From the NCBI GenBank assembly GCA_030536355.1, contig JAUNQD010000006.1:1-64000 (forward strand): a stretch of DNA of 64,000 nucleotides, read 5' to 3'. The stretch comes from Bacillota bacterium. Lineage in GTDB: Bacteria > Bacillota > Clostridia > Peptostreptococcales > Anaerovoracaceae. The translations under genes and the position numbers were made by a program. Positions 9,852 through 19,038 of the stretch are shown piece by piece (the first letter of the stretch is position 1; every line of letters starts with the position of its first letter). The notes below the pieces were generated by a model, which did no database searches, was not told the origin of the DNA, and saw only the letters and a program-made list of their open reading frames with translations.

Positions 9852-10655
9852 TCACGGTCTTCTATGTGCACATGGCATTCCTGCGATACACTTACCGCAG
9901 ACTTCAGAGCCGTATGCCTGTGCCGCTTCTTCATCCGGTTCAGCATATGAGCTGCCGAATGCAGTATAAACAGCTGCATTTTTCAGGCACTGCTCGTAGC
10001 ACTTATGCCTGTCGAACCCTTCAGGACTAATAGCCCCTGCCGGACATTTTACCATACATGCTCCGCATGTGCCATCTTTTATATAAAGACATGCCTCTTC
10101 TTTTTTCGGACTGTCGGCCTGTACATCAAGGTTTGTCACGATGCAGTTATATCTGCCGCTGCATCCCTTGTCTGTGATCAGCATATTGTTTAGTCCGAAT
10201 GTCCCGAGGCCTGCTGCATAAGCTATGTGCCTGAACGACCAGTGGCTTATCACTTCGTCTCTATAGAAGACTGCCGCTTCAGGAGATGTCTTCGCCTCAT
10301 ATCCCAGCTTATGGATAAAATCTGTCATATGTTCATTGAGCCTTGCCATCATGGCATTAGTCAGCTCATAGCTCTCAGCCCACTGCGGAGAGGATAGATC
10401 TACTCCTGCATTGCTCTTCGCTATCCACTCTGCGAAGGGCACGAAGTAGCAGATCACTGTCTTAGCATCTGCCATCACCTCTTCCGGCATCTGATGCTGC
10501 GGATGAACGATCTCCCTGAGCCTTCCGATATACTCTCCCTTTGCATCTGCGAAGCCCACTATCGGTTCCTTCCATATAGACCCCATGCTACATGAGGCAT
10601 TTTCTTCAGCCACAAATATTTTTATTTCTTCTATTACGCTCTTTCTAATATCCAT
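9852..10655 (-). CDS. QueG-like 4Fe-4S protein (COG1600 family), short form
   Basis: 267-residue cytosolic iron-sulfur protein resembling the catalytic part of epoxyqueuosine reductase. The central segment (VFYRDEVISHWSFRHIAYAAGLG through GRYNCIVTNL) matches the family core, and the second half has ferredoxin-like cysteines (CGACMVKCPAGAI, CYEQCLKN) plus an extra C-terminal CGKCIAGMPC. The HEAT-repeat tail used for tRNA binding in true QueG is absent, so tRNA modification is doubtful. QueG itself is cobalamin-dependent; whether this short paralogue binds cobalamin is unknown. It sits between a DUF2284 gene and murE with small gaps, which suggests co-transcription rather than a shared pathway. 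Confidence 0.65.
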   Translation of the reverse strand: MDIRKSVIEEIKIFVAEENASCSMGSIWKEPIVGFADAKGEYIGRLREIVHPQHQMPEEVMADAKTVICYFVPFAEWIAKSNAGVDLSSPQWAESYELTNAMMARLNEHMTDFIHKLGYEAKTSPEAAVFYRDEVISHWSFRHIAYAAGLGTFGLNNMLITDKGCSGRYNCIVTNLDVQADSPKKEEACLYIKDGTCGACMVKCPAGAISPEGFDRHKCYEQCLKNAAVYTAFGSSYAEPDEEAAQAYGSEVCGKCIAGMPCAHRRP

Positions 10656-10670
10656 ATCATTATTACTTAT

Positions 10671-11291
10671 TTACGGTCTCAACAGTCCGCTCACCAGCAC
10701 GAAATACGACGGCATCCTGCCTTCCTGTATCCACTCAAGCTCTATCTCCATCAGTTCGCTGAGTGTCGTTCCCACATTGCCTCCGAGGGATTCGATCGAA
10801 TAACGCATCTTCTCCGGAAAACGGCACGGCTTGCCTTTTAAACGCGTGCAAAAGCCTTCAGAATGCTCATCTGCACCTTTGCACAGGGTGCAGCTTCCTG
10901 CCGATAGGCTGATGCTTCCCGGCACGGCTTTTTCTCTTTCGTAGAGTTCTTCTGCCAGCTGTGCTTTGACTTCCCAGATGGAGTTTTTCGTTATCTCTTC
11001 CTGTTCTTCTTTAGTCAGTTGCTTGCCTGCCACAGTTTCATCGAATATTATCTTGATAGCTGTCAGCTCGAGTGTCTTGTATTTCTTCCAGTACTCGATC
11101 ACATCGAAGTCGTACGTTGGGCATGACCATATTTTCTCGTAGTTGGGGCATGCCTTACAGGCTTCAAGAAAAGTCTCTACATCGACATACTTCTCAAGAT
11201 AATGATCGACAGAAACGATCGCCTCATGTCGCTCCGTAGTATATATGAGTCCACTGTCCGGACTGTTTATCTGCTCATGGTTTCCCTGCAT
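10671..11291 (-). CDS. DUF2284 metal-binding protein
   Basis: 206-residue cysteine-rich cytosolic protein of the DUF2284 type. Conserved cysteines cluster at CKACPNYEKIWSCP in the first third and CTLCKGADEH with CTRLKGKPCRFP in the second half, consistent with one or two Fe-S clusters. The start overlaps the end of the ClC gene by 25 bases and has GGAG five bases upstream, so translation is probably coupled to it. The downstream QueG-like Fe-S gene begins 15 bases after its stop. No biochemical role is established for the family as far as I know; a redox or radical-chemistry accessory role is only a guess. Confidence 0.7.
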   Translation of the reverse strand: MQGNHEQINSPDSGLIYTTERHEAIVSVDHYLEKYVDVETFLEACKACPNYEKIWSCPTYDFDVIEYWKKYKTLELTAIKIIFDETVAGKQLTKEEQEEITKNSIWEVKAQLAEELYEREKAVPGSISLSAGSCTLCKGADEHSEGFCTRLKGKPCRFPEKMRYSIESLGGNVGTTLSELMEIELEWIQEGRMPSYFVLVSGLLRP

Positions 11292-12907
11292 ATTTTCTCC
11301 AATCTTTCATATACATAAACTTCGTCACGTTCATCCGTCATCGTTACGATGATGTCGCCGGCTTGGAGTTTGGTATGACCTTTTGGTATGATTTCCTTCT
11401 CGCCTCGCTGTATGGCTACAAGCAGACAGTTATCCGGCCACTCTATATCTTTTATCAGCTTACCATCGGCCGGCGAGCTATGACGTATGCCGTATTCTGC
11501 CAGCACCTTTTGGCGTCGAGTCTTGCCGGAGGCTGCGCTCTTCTCATCTTCTTTGCCGGAAGCCGCGCTGCTGTCCTTCGCCTGAGTTTTTTCCCAAAGC
11601 CTGTCGAGCAGACTGTCGTATATAGGTTTTGATCCCAGCATTGTCGCCGTGATATATGCCATGATGGAGATCACCGACAATGACAACAGCTGATCGAGAG
11701 ATCCTGTCATTTCGAAGATAAGCACGATACCTGTCAGTGGTGCCCTTACGATAGCTGCGAAGTACCCTGCCATGGCCAACGCTATGAAATTATTGATATA
11801 CATCGGTTCAACACCCAGGTATTCTACTGCGGCTGTACCGAATGCTCCGCCTATGAAACCGCCCAGTACCAATAACGGGAAGAATATCCCGCCCGGTGCA
11901 CCGGAACCGAAACTTACTGCAGAGAATATGAATCTGCCGATGAATACGAGGATTATGGTGCCGAGGACCATCTCTCCTGCTGCCATGTTTTCTATAAGTG
12001 AGTGACCACTGCCGAGAAGCTGAGGACATGTGAATCCCAGCACTCCTGCACAGAGGAACGGGATGGCAACTTTCGCATAGCCATTAAGCGATTCGTTTTT
12101 AAATGCTTTTATTTTATTGTACAGAGACTGAGCTTTCAGCGTGAACCAGTTATAGAACGCTCCCAGTGCACCCAGCAGCACGCCGAGTATCAGCAGCATC
12201 CAGTAATATGCAGGCGGCAGTGAATGAACGATTTCAAACTGAAATACCGAATCGACTCCCAAAATAACCGAACACAGATAGTCAGCTGTGATAGATGCCG
12301 TCATCACCGACAGCAACACCGATACGCTGAAGTTCTTATGGATCTCTTCCAGCGAAAACATCACGCCTGCCAGAGGTGCATGGAATGCCGCCGCCAATCC
12401 TGCGCTGGCTCCGCATGTGAGCAGGAACCTTTCTTCAGTCTTGCCACGGTCCAGACACTTGGACACTCCTTTTCCTGCCATGGCGCCGATCTGGATCGAC
12501 GGACCTTCGCGGCCAAGAGCCAGTCCGCCGAAGATACATAAGAATCCTCCCACGAACTTGGCGATAAGCACCTTCCACCAGCACTGATCGAATTTGCCTG
12601 TCATCTCACCCTTGAGCTGCGGTATGCCACTGCCGGAGATCATCGGCTCGAACTTCACCAATCTGCTGACGATCCATGCCATGATCAGAAGAACTGCAAA
12701 CCACATAGCCATATATGCGATGCTCTGTCCTGTAAACTCCAGGACTTTAGTGAGCCAATGCCCTGCATATTCAAGGGCCACTCTGTAAAGCAGAACCACC
12801 AGTCCTGCCACTATGCCGACCAGTACGCCTTCACCTATTAATATTACTTGAAACCTTTCGGCACGCTTCAGCATGCCCGGTATATCTTTCTTCAAAGCTT
12901 CCTCCAT
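11267..12907 (-). CDS. ClC-type chloride/proton antiporter with TrkA-C domain
   Basis: 546-residue membrane protein. All ClC signature segments are present: GSGIPQ, GREGPSIQ with the external gating glutamate, GSGAPGGIF, and a conserved tyrosine in KPIYDSLLDRL. A second glutamate in FSLEEIHKNF corresponds to the internal proton-pathway glutamate of bacterial exchangers, so H+/Cl- (or fluoride or other anion) antiport is more likely than a channel. The last ~80 residues form a TrkA-C/RCK_C-like regulatory domain (LIKDIEWPDNCLLVAIQRG). First gene of the murE-containing minus-strand run; its start faces the divergently transcribed flavoprotein gene. Confidence 0.9.
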   Translation of the reverse strand: MEEALKKDIPGMLKRAERFQVILIGEGVLVGIVAGLVVLLYRVALEYAGHWLTKVLEFTGQSIAYMAMWFAVLLIMAWIVSRLVKFEPMISGSGIPQLKGEMTGKFDQCWWKVLIAKFVGGFLCIFGGLALGREGPSIQIGAMAGKGVSKCLDRGKTEERFLLTCGASAGLAAAFHAPLAGVMFSLEEIHKNFSVSVLLSVMTASITADYLCSVILGVDSVFQFEIVHSLPPAYYWMLLILGVLLGALGAFYNWFTLKAQSLYNKIKAFKNESLNGYAKVAIPFLCAGVLGFTCPQLLGSGHSLIENMAAGEMVLGTIILVFIGRFIFSAVSFGSGAPGGIFFPLLVLGGFIGGAFGTAAVEYLGVEPMYINNFIALAMAGYFAAIVRAPLTGIVLIFEMTGSLDQLLSLSVISIMAYITATMLGSKPIYDSLLDRLWEKTQAKDSSAASGKEDEKSAASGKTRRQKVLAEYGIRHSSPADGKLIKDIEWPDNCLLVAIQRGEKEIIPKGHTKLQAGDIIVTMTDERDEVYVYERLEKICRETMSR

Positions 12908-13055
12908 TAGCGCTCGTATATATGCCGTGATATATTCTTTTCCCGGCTACCCGCCTCGTCTAGTATATCGTATTTCGACAAGATTTTATAGGATTTTATC
13001 TGTCTTTTTGCTAATTCCTCTCCTCAAACCGTACCTTTTCGTTTATCATATAGCT

Positions 13056-14312
13056 ATGAAGAATACGAGTGCTATCAACAACCAAATATATGACGTGATC
13101 ATCATCGGTGGCGGGGCCTCCGGCCTTTTTGCTGCCGCTGCCGCGGACCTTCATGCAAAGGGCACAGCTTCGCAATGCAAAGGTTCTGCATTCAAAGGGC
13201 TCATTCTAGAGAAAACAGCTCGTCCGGGCACGAAGCTTCTCATGAGCGGAAGCGGTCAGTGCAACATAACTCATGCCGGCTCAATAAAAGACTTTATTGG
13301 ATGCTACGGTGATAAGGGTAAGAAACTGAGAAGCTGTCTGTATAAACATAGTAATCTGGCTTTGATGGAGTTTCTCGAAGATAATGGTGTAGAAGTGTTC
13401 ACCCGTGAAGACGGTAAAGTTTTTCCTAAGTCCATGGATGCTCACGATGTACTTTATATGTTGATCAGAAGGGCTAAGAAGAATGGATTCGAACTGAAAT
13501 GCGGCTCGGAAGTGACAAGACTCCTCCAGGCGACCGATTCATGGACCGTAACCGCAAATGACACTCTTTATCATGCCCGCAATGTCATCATTGCTACAGG
13601 CGGATGCTCATACCCCACTACAGGCTCCGATGGTTCTTTCTTCAATGTGCTGCGTAATGATCTCAGTATCGAGATCACGGAACTGAAACCATCGCTCACT
13701 CCGATACAGGTCAATGAATATCCGTATGCTGAACTATCAGGTATTTCCTTTGAGAATATCAACACATCCATTTGGCATAAGGATAAGAAGATCGCTGAGA
13801 CTTGCGAGGATCTGCTTTTTACACATAAAGACTTATCAGGACCTGCAGTGATCAATATATCTAAATATGCACAGCCGGGCGGCAAGCTCAAGATCAACTA
13901 CCTGCATCCTTTGAACTATGAGCAGGTGCTGAGCATGCTAAAGAGCGCTTTTCATGGTGCTAAAGGAAGCACCGCCAATATCATAGCTTCCGAGTTCGAT
14001 CTGCCGAAAAGGTTCTGCCAGCTGTTCACTGCTCGCCACGGCGAAGCATTAAAAACCCTCGCCCATAGTCTAACAGGCGAGGAATTCATTATAAATTCTG
14101 TATCGGGTTTCAATAAGGCCATGGCTACCGCAGGAGGCATAGCGCTTGATCAAATAAACACTTCGACCTTCGAGCTCAAAAATCACCCGGGGCTTTATGC
14201 CATAGGAGAGGCCCTGGACGTAGACGGTATAACAGGCGGATATAATCTGCAGTTCGCCTATTCATCAGCCAAATCGGCAATGGTCACAGTACAAAAGGAG
14301 GATATGCTATGA
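13056..14312 (+). CDS. BaiN/HI0933-family FAD flavoprotein
   Basis: 418-residue NAD(P)/FAD-dependent oxidoreductase. The dinucleotide-binding loop IIIGGGASGLFAA is at residues 15-27, the family segment GGCSYPTTGSDG lies in the middle, and the C-terminal GEALDVDGITGGYNLQFAYSSA binds FAD. Relatives include the bile-acid dehydrogenase/reductase BaiN, but most members have unknown substrates. I start at the ATG at 13056; the frame is open further upstream to 12873, but that part overlaps the divergent ClC gene and is unlike the family. No clear Shine-Dalgarno precedes 13056. A 26-codon membrane peptide gene overlaps its stop codon. Confidence 0.85.
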   Translation: MKNTSAINNQIYDVIIIGGGASGLFAAAAADLHAKGTASQCKGSAFKGLILEKTARPGTKLLMSGSGQCNITHAGSIKDFIGCYGDKGKKLRSCLYKHSNLALMEFLEDNGVEVFTREDGKVFPKSMDAHDVLYMLIRRAKKNGFELKCGSEVTRLLQATDSWTVTANDTLYHARNVIIATGGCSYPTTGSDGSFFNVLRNDLSIEITELKPSLTPIQVNEYPYAELSGISFENINTSIWHKDKKIAETCEDLLFTHKDLSGPAVINISKYAQPGGKLKINYLHPLNYEQVLSMLKSAFHGAKGSTANIIASEFDLPKRFCQLFTARHGEALKTLAHSLTGEEFIINSVSGFNKAMATAGGIALDQINTSTFELKNHPGLYAIGEALDVDGITGGYNLQFAYSSAKSAMVTVQKEDML

Positions 14313-14389
14313 ACGATAAATTACGAATAGCATTGCGCTGGATAATCAGATTTATAATATTCTTTATAATAATTATGATTTTGCGATAA
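14309..14389 (+). CDS. 26-residue single-helix membrane peptide
   Basis: A very short reading frame whose ATG overlaps the flavoprotein stop codon (ATGA). A perfect AAGGAGG at 14295-14301 is seven bases before the ATG. The peptide has a basic amphipathic start (MNDKLRIALRWIIR), a run of about 11 hydrophobic residues (FIIFFIIIMIL) and a final arginine, typical of a small single-pass membrane protein. A terminator follows immediately. The coupling and strong ribosome binding site argue for real translation. Function unknown; a membrane tether or partner for the flavoprotein is a guess. Confidence 0.6.
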   Translation: MNDKLRIALRWIIRFIIFFIIIMILR

Positions 14390-14390
14390 T

Positions 14391-14426
14391 AAAAAATATG
14401 GGCACATAGTTGCCCATATTTTTTTA
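14391..14426. terminator. Bidirectional terminator between converging genes
   Basis: Stem AATATGGGCA / TGCCCATATT with a 6-base loop and T-runs on both strands, between the plus-strand flavoprotein operon and the minus-strand M23 peptidase gene. Confidence 0.85.
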
Positions 14427-14442
14427 TAACAGATCTCCGTGA

Positions 14443-14985
14443 TCAATATACATCTTTATATATTTCATCCTGTGGATCTATTTCTTCATTATTCCAAAAA
14501 CTATTTGTTGATATCTCAAAGTGCAGATGCGGGCCTGTTGAATTTCCTGTATTGCCCACTGCACCGATATGTTGGCCTGCTTCTATTCTTGCACCTTCAT
14601 ATACATAGGCGGGCATGCTTCCCGGAAATAAATGTGCATACTGATATGTACGGCCGTCATCTCCTGCAATCACAAGTCCTGTACCAAAGCCATTGCAGTC
14701 ACTCATTTCTCCTTCATGGTTCAACGTGCAATGGTAAGTATGAGTCACAGTCCCGCCCATAGCAGCATGCAAAGGTTCATTCTCGATCCGACCGTCTCCA
14801 ACATCGATCGCGCCTCCCGAGTGCAGCCCCTGAGTCAATTTATAATGTCCCGGTACCGGCCAGTACAGTGCTGTATCATATCCCGGGTCCGAATAGTCCA
14901 CTATATTTACATCTTTTGAAAATAATATATTACCTACACCTGCGATCACCACGATAATTAGTATTACTTTGATTACTTTTTTCAT
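14443..14985 (-). CDS. M23 (LytM-type) peptidase, membrane-anchored
   Basis: 180-residue protein with an N-terminal membrane anchor or signal helix (residues 3-22) and a single LytM domain. Zinc ligands are visible in LHSGGAIDVG (HxxxxxD-type motif) and HLHFE, and GNTGNSTGPHLHFE is the classic M23 signature. It is expected to be an extracytoplasmic endopeptidase acting on peptidoglycan cross-links, or a scaffold. It is shorter than most M23 proteins because it lacks LysM or coiled-coil domains. It starts 21 bases after the MATE gene with GAGGAGCCGAGG as ribosome binding site and is likely in the same transcript. Confidence 0.88.
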   Translation of the reverse strand: MKKVIKVILIIVVIAGVGNILFSKDVNIVDYSDPGYDTALYWPVPGHYKLTQGLHSGGAIDVGDGRIENEPLHAAMGGTVTHTYHCTLNHEGEMSDCNGFGTGLVIAGDDGRTYQYAHLFPGSMPAYVYEGARIEAGQHIGAVGNTGNSTGPHLHFEISTNSFWNNEEIDPQDEIYKDVY

Positions 14986-15006
14986 CCTCGGCTCCTCGTA
15001 TTTTTT

Positions 15007-16341
15007 TCAGAATCTTACCGGGTTTTTCTTTAATATAATAATGCAACAAATACATGTCAATACTTCTGCCACCGGGAAGGCCAGCCATACACCGGTCATG
15101 CCGATGATGCGGGTGAATGCCCACATGCATGCCAGAAGTGCTATAAGCTGTCTCATCAGATTTATGAATATGCTGTATCTGATCTTGCCTACCGACTGCA
15201 TATATGACGCGACCATAGTCGCGAATCCATTGAATATGTAGCTTGTAGCCATTATTCTAAGTGCCGGAACTCCCAGCTCTATCATAGCATCAGATGCCAT
15301 GAATATCTTAAGGATACCGACAGGGAAAATAGATAGTATCAGTCCTCCTGCACCCATCATTATGACAGCAATGATCGTCCCATATCTAAATGCTTTCTGC
15401 AGCCTTTCCTTATTCCTGGCACCGAAGTTGAAACTCATGATCGGTATACAGCCCTGGATGAGTCCGTTGACCGTCATGACAACCAGCTGCTGAGCTTTGA
15501 AATACGCTCCGAAGAATGCCACTGCCGTAGTGGAATAAGCTATGAGGAATACATTCGCAAAGGACACCATGAATGCTCCCAGAGCATTCATGATGAAAGA
15601 AGGCATCCCCAAGGAAAAGATGTCCTTAAATATCTTAAAGTCAAGTTTGAAACCTTTTGTCTGTATCTTTACTTTCTGCTTAGTGAATATCAATACATAA
15701 AATGCCCAAAGCATGGAGAAAGAATATCCCATGATCGAAGAAACAGCTGCGCCCTTTATACCCATCTCAGGGAAAGGACCGATACCAAATATCAGAAGCG
15801 GATCGAATATGAAATTCACTACTACACCTGCTATCTGGAATGCCATAGGAGCAAGCATATTTCCTGTCCCCTGTATGATCTTCTGGATCGCGATATGAAC
15901 CATATTTGGAACCTGGAAAAATGCACAAATGAACATGTATTGCAGACACAGATCATAGATAACGGGATCATCTATAAATGCATTAAAGTACGGTCTCAAT
16001 ATTATTAGTATTATGATGTTGAGGAATATACCGAATGCTGTCGATAATATCAATCCATGAGATACCACGCTGTCAGCTCCGTCCTGATCCTTCTCTCCCA
16101 GACGTCTTGCGATAAGCACGTTGATACCGACACCTACTCCTATGGAAAATGCCAGCATAAGAGTAGTAAGAGGGAATGAAAGTGATACTGCCGTAAGGGC
16201 ATCTTCACTTATCCAGGATACGAAAATGCAGTCCACGAAATTATACGTGAACTGCAGAAACATCGAAAACAGTGGTGGTAATGACATATTGAATATCAAT
16301 GGCAACAAAGGTTTAGTTTCCATTTTGTTTAATTCTGTCAT
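15007..16341 (-). CDS. MATE family multidrug/Na+ antiporter
   Basis: 444 residues with about 12 membrane helices in two homologous halves, the MATE (MOP superfamily) plan; the N-terminal segment PLLPLIFNMSLPPLFSMFLQFTYNFVD is characteristic. Expected to export organic cations or metabolites in exchange for Na+ or H+. It lies between the AGCS symporter (gap 56 bases, no terminator seen) and the M23 peptidase. The exact substrate cannot be read from the sequence. Confidence 0.88.
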   Translation of the reverse strand: MTELNKMETKPLLPLIFNMSLPPLFSMFLQFTYNFVDCIFVSWISEDALTAVSLSFPLTTLMLAFSIGVGVGINVLIARRLGEKDQDGADSVVSHGLILSTAFGIFLNIIILIILRPYFNAFIDDPVIYDLCLQYMFICAFFQVPNMVHIAIQKIIQGTGNMLAPMAFQIAGVVVNFIFDPLLIFGIGPFPEMGIKGAAVSSIMGYSFSMLWAFYVLIFTKQKVKIQTKGFKLDFKIFKDIFSLGMPSFIMNALGAFMVSFANVFLIAYSTTAVAFFGAYFKAQQLVVMTVNGLIQGCIPIMSFNFGARNKERLQKAFRYGTIIAVIMMGAGGLILSIFPVGILKIFMASDAMIELGVPALRIMATSYIFNGFATMVASYMQSVGKIRYSIFINLMRQLIALLACMWAFTRIIGMTGVWLAFPVAEVLTCICCIIILKKNPVRF

Positions 16342-16397
16342 GTCGACCTCTTATATAATGTTAATTTTCGTCAATATATTATTGAAAGTTTACCGGA

Positions 16398-17819
16398 TTA
16401 TTTCCAAAATTCCAGCTTGGAATCGTCCAGACCTGCTTCCTTAGCAACGAATACAGGATCCTTTCCTTCCTTCTTCTGCTTGCAGTAGTCGTCAAGAGCC
16501 TTCATAGCCGGCTTCATCAGGATCAGGATAACAGGGATATTGATTACTACCATGAAGCCCTGCAGCATATCAGCGATGTTCCATACCATTGAAGCTGTAG
16601 CGATAGTTCCTACGAATACCAGTACTGTAGCAACCAGTCTGAAGATCAGAACTGAAGTGTTGCTTACCTGTCTGCCTGCGATGAAGTTGAGGCATCCTTC
16701 GCAGTATGAGTAGTTACCGATCAGAGTTGTGAATGCGAACAGTGACATAGCAACTGCGATGAAGATAGGACCGAATGCACCAAGTGATTCGCCCATAGCT
16801 GCCTGAACATACAGAGCAGCGTCAGCCTGCATTTCTTCTGTAACGCCAACGCCTGATGACAGTACCATGAAACCTGTAGCTGTACAGATCAGCAGTGTGT
16901 CGAGGAATACTGACAGCATCTGAACCAGACCCTGCTTAGCCGGATGGGATACGTCTGCCTTAGCAGCTGCGTTAGGAGCAGAACCCATACCTGCTTCGTT
17001 GGAGTACAGACCTCTCTTGATACCGTTCATGATGCATGAACCTGCGAATCCGCCAAAGATCGACTTGAAGTCAAATGCGCTCTGGAAGATCATCTTGAAC
17101 ATTGCAGGAATGTTTTCGATGTTGATGATCAGAACGATCAGAGCTACTACTACGTAGATGAGACCCATTACAGGAACCATAACGCCTGTAACGTTGATCA
17201 GTCTCTTAGCACCACCGATAACGATGATTCCGAACAGAACTGCCAGAATGATACCGATGATGATAGCAGTTGAGTTTCCGTAGAAGTCAAACGCCTTGAA
17301 TGTTGACTGCAGGTTGTAAGCAGCCAGCATGTTGTATCCTACTGCATATGTAAGGATGATGATAACTGAGAAGATAACTCCCAGCCATCTCTGGCCAAGG
17401 GCATCTGCCATGTAGTAAGCAGGACCACCGAATGAAGAACCGTCCTTGTCCTTCTTCTTGTAGATCTGAGCCAGAGTTGATTCCACGAATGCGGAAGCTC
17501 CGCCGATGATAGCTGTGATCCACATCCAGAACAGAGCACCTGCACCACCGATAGCGATAGCTGAAGTAACACCGATGATGTTACCTGTACCTACTCTTGA
17601 AGCTGTTGAAACCATCAGAGCTCCGAAGGATGAGATACCGCCTTCAGTCTTTGGCTTTTCCATTACAACTTTAAATGATTCTGTGAACAGACGTCCCTGG
17701 ATAAACTTGGAACGAACTGTCAGAATGATACCGCCTGCCAGCAGGATCAAAGGCACGCACCATGGCTGATAAAGAACGCCGCTGATGGCACCAACTACTG
17801 TGTTGATTGCATCAAACAT
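16398..17819 (-). CDS. AGCS family amino acid (alanine/glycine):cation symporter
   Basis: 473-residue sodium:amino acid symporter with about 11 helices. Family hallmarks include GGISSFGALMVSTASRVGTGNIIGV near the N-terminus and GIKRGLYSNEAGMGSAPNAAA in the middle. It imports alanine or glycine with Na+, fitting an amino-acid-fermenting anaerobe. Codon use is strongly biased, unlike the neighbouring MATE gene, suggesting high expression. An AAAGGAG site precedes the ATG. I looked for a glycine riboswitch in the leader and saw none. Confidence 0.92.
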   Translation of the reverse strand: MFDAINTVVGAISGVLYQPWCVPLILLAGGIILTVRSKFIQGRLFTESFKVVMEKPKTEGGISSFGALMVSTASRVGTGNIIGVTSAIAIGGAGALFWMWITAIIGGASAFVESTLAQIYKKKDKDGSSFGGPAYYMADALGQRWLGVIFSVIIILTYAVGYNMLAAYNLQSTFKAFDFYGNSTAIIIGIILAVLFGIIVIGGAKRLINVTGVMVPVMGLIYVVVALIVLIINIENIPAMFKMIFQSAFDFKSIFGGFAGSCIMNGIKRGLYSNEAGMGSAPNAAAKADVSHPAKQGLVQMLSVFLDTLLICTATGFMVLSSGVGVTEEMQADAALYVQAAMGESLGAFGPIFIAVAMSLFAFTTLIGNYSYCEGCLNFIAGRQVSNTSVLIFRLVATVLVFVGTIATASMVWNIADMLQGFMVVINIPVILILMKPAMKALDDYCKQKKEGKDPVFVAKEAGLDDSKLEFWK

Positions 17820-17990
17820 AATATAATTTCTCCTTTATAAAATAATGATTTTTGACTAGTTTAGGGCCACCTCTTCCAAGGCCCACAGTTGTAGATTTTA
17901 CCATATAAGTATTCTAAAGTCTAGTGATTGCATAAATGTATACGATTTTTTATTGGCTGAGTTTTTAGTACTATTTTGTGAAATCCAATA

Positions 17991-18018
17991 TAAAAGCGGG
18001 ATATTACTATCCCGCTTT
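17991..18018 (-). terminator. Terminator of the carD-to-cyclophilin run
   Basis: Stem AAAGCGGGATA / TATCCCGCTTT with a short loop followed by TTATATT on the minus strand, 15 bases after the cyclophilin stop codon. Confidence 0.8.
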
Positions 18019-18032
18019 AAACTGTTGTCGAA

Positions 18033-18515
18033 TTATTCTTCTACAATGGTTACTTTCTTCATTCTCTGTGGAGTCTTTGGCTTATCCATCATATCTCTCT
18101 TAGTCATTACGATGGCATCTGCAGCTTCCATACCTTCGATGATCTTACCAAATGATGCATACTGTCCGTCAAGGTGCGGAGCGTCTGCTACCATGATAAA
18201 GAACTGTGATCCTGCTGAGTCAGGCATCATTGATCTTGCCATTGAGAGAACACCTCTTGTGTGCTTCAGGTTGTTTTCGAATCCGTTCATTGAGAATTCT
18301 CCCTTGATGTTCCAGCCCGGACCGCCTGTTCCGTTTCCCTTAGGACATCCGCCCTGGATCATGAATCCCGGAATTACTCTGTGGAAGATCAGTCCGTCAT
18401 AGAAGCCGTCGTTTACCAGCTTTTCGAAGTTTTCTACTGTCTGTGGTGCGATTTCCGGATAAAGTTCACCCTTCATCTTATCGCCGTTTTCCATTTCAAA
18501 GATCACGTATTTCAT
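18033..18515 (-). CDS. Cyclophilin-type peptidyl-prolyl isomerase
   Basis: 160-residue cytosolic cyclophilin that catalyses cis-trans isomerisation of prolyl bonds. Family motifs visible: ENFEKLVNDGFYDGLIFHRVIPGFMIQGG with the catalytic arginine in FHRV, and RSMMPDSAGSQFFI. No signal peptide. Length is that of small bacterial PpiB proteins. Last gene of a long minus-strand run that ends in a terminator. Confidence 0.93.
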   Translation of the reverse strand: MKYVIFEMENGDKMKGELYPEIAPQTVENFEKLVNDGFYDGLIFHRVIPGFMIQGGCPKGNGTGGPGWNIKGEFSMNGFENNLKHTRGVLSMARSMMPDSAGSQFFIMVADAPHLDGQYASFGKIIEGMEAADAIVMTKRDMMDKPKTPQRMKKVTIVEE

Positions 18516-18558
18516 TATTTTTCCTCCTTAATCGATCGTCGCTGCACGCGGCAATCAT

Positions 18559-19011
18559 TTAGTCTCTTATTTTAAAGGCATTATAGCCCATATAACCTGC
18601 TTCATGTACCGCCCAGAATTCATCGCGAAGGTATTCCGGATAAAGGTACTTGATTTCCTTTATTTCTTCTCGTGTCAGGAATTTTACTTCTCTCAGCACC
18701 TGACCGTTTTCGTCAAATTCCGGATCCATACCCAGTCCCAGCTCTCCACCGATCACATCAGCCAGGAAAAAGTCAACGAATCTCTGTCCTCGCTCTGATA
18801 CCTCTTCGACATGCCATACGAGTCTTCCGACTTCAACATCAAGGCCGGTTTCTTCCTTCACTTCGCGAGCAGCTGCCTGTCTGGCACCCTCACCTTCTTC
18901 GATGCCGCCGCCGGGAACCATCCATATGTCTTTATCTTCATGATGCTGCTTTACCAACAGCATCCTTCCTTCTTCATCTAATACTATGACTCTTACTCCG
19001 CCTGTCCACAT
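18559..19011 (-). CDS. NUDIX hydrolase
   Basis: 150-residue NUDIX protein. The Nudix box GGGIEEGEGARQAAAREVKEETG agrees with GX5EX7REUXEEXGU. Such enzymes hydrolyse nucleoside diphosphates linked to another moiety; the substrate (oxidised nucleotides, ADP-ribose, dinucleotides) is not evident. It lies between the chrA pair and cyclophilin in the same direction. Confidence 0.88.
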   Translation of the reverse strand: MWTGGVRVIVLDEEGRMLLVKQHHEDKDIWMVPGGGIEEGEGARQAAAREVKEETGLDVEVGRLVWHVEEVSERGQRFVDFFLADVIGGELGLGMDPEFDENGQVLREVKFLTREEIKEIKYLYPEYLRDEFWAVHEAGYMGYNAFKIRD

Positions 19012-19038
19012 ATCATTGCTCCTATTACTTAAGCATCA

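Noticed and set aside
12873..13055. N-terminal extension of the BaiN-type flavoprotein
   Set aside because: Overlaps the divergent ClC start, contains no family similarity, and the FAD-binding fold begins just after the ATG at 13056.
17820..18032. Glycine or other riboswitch before the AGCS symporter
   Set aside because: The leader is short and shows no tandem aptamer motifs.
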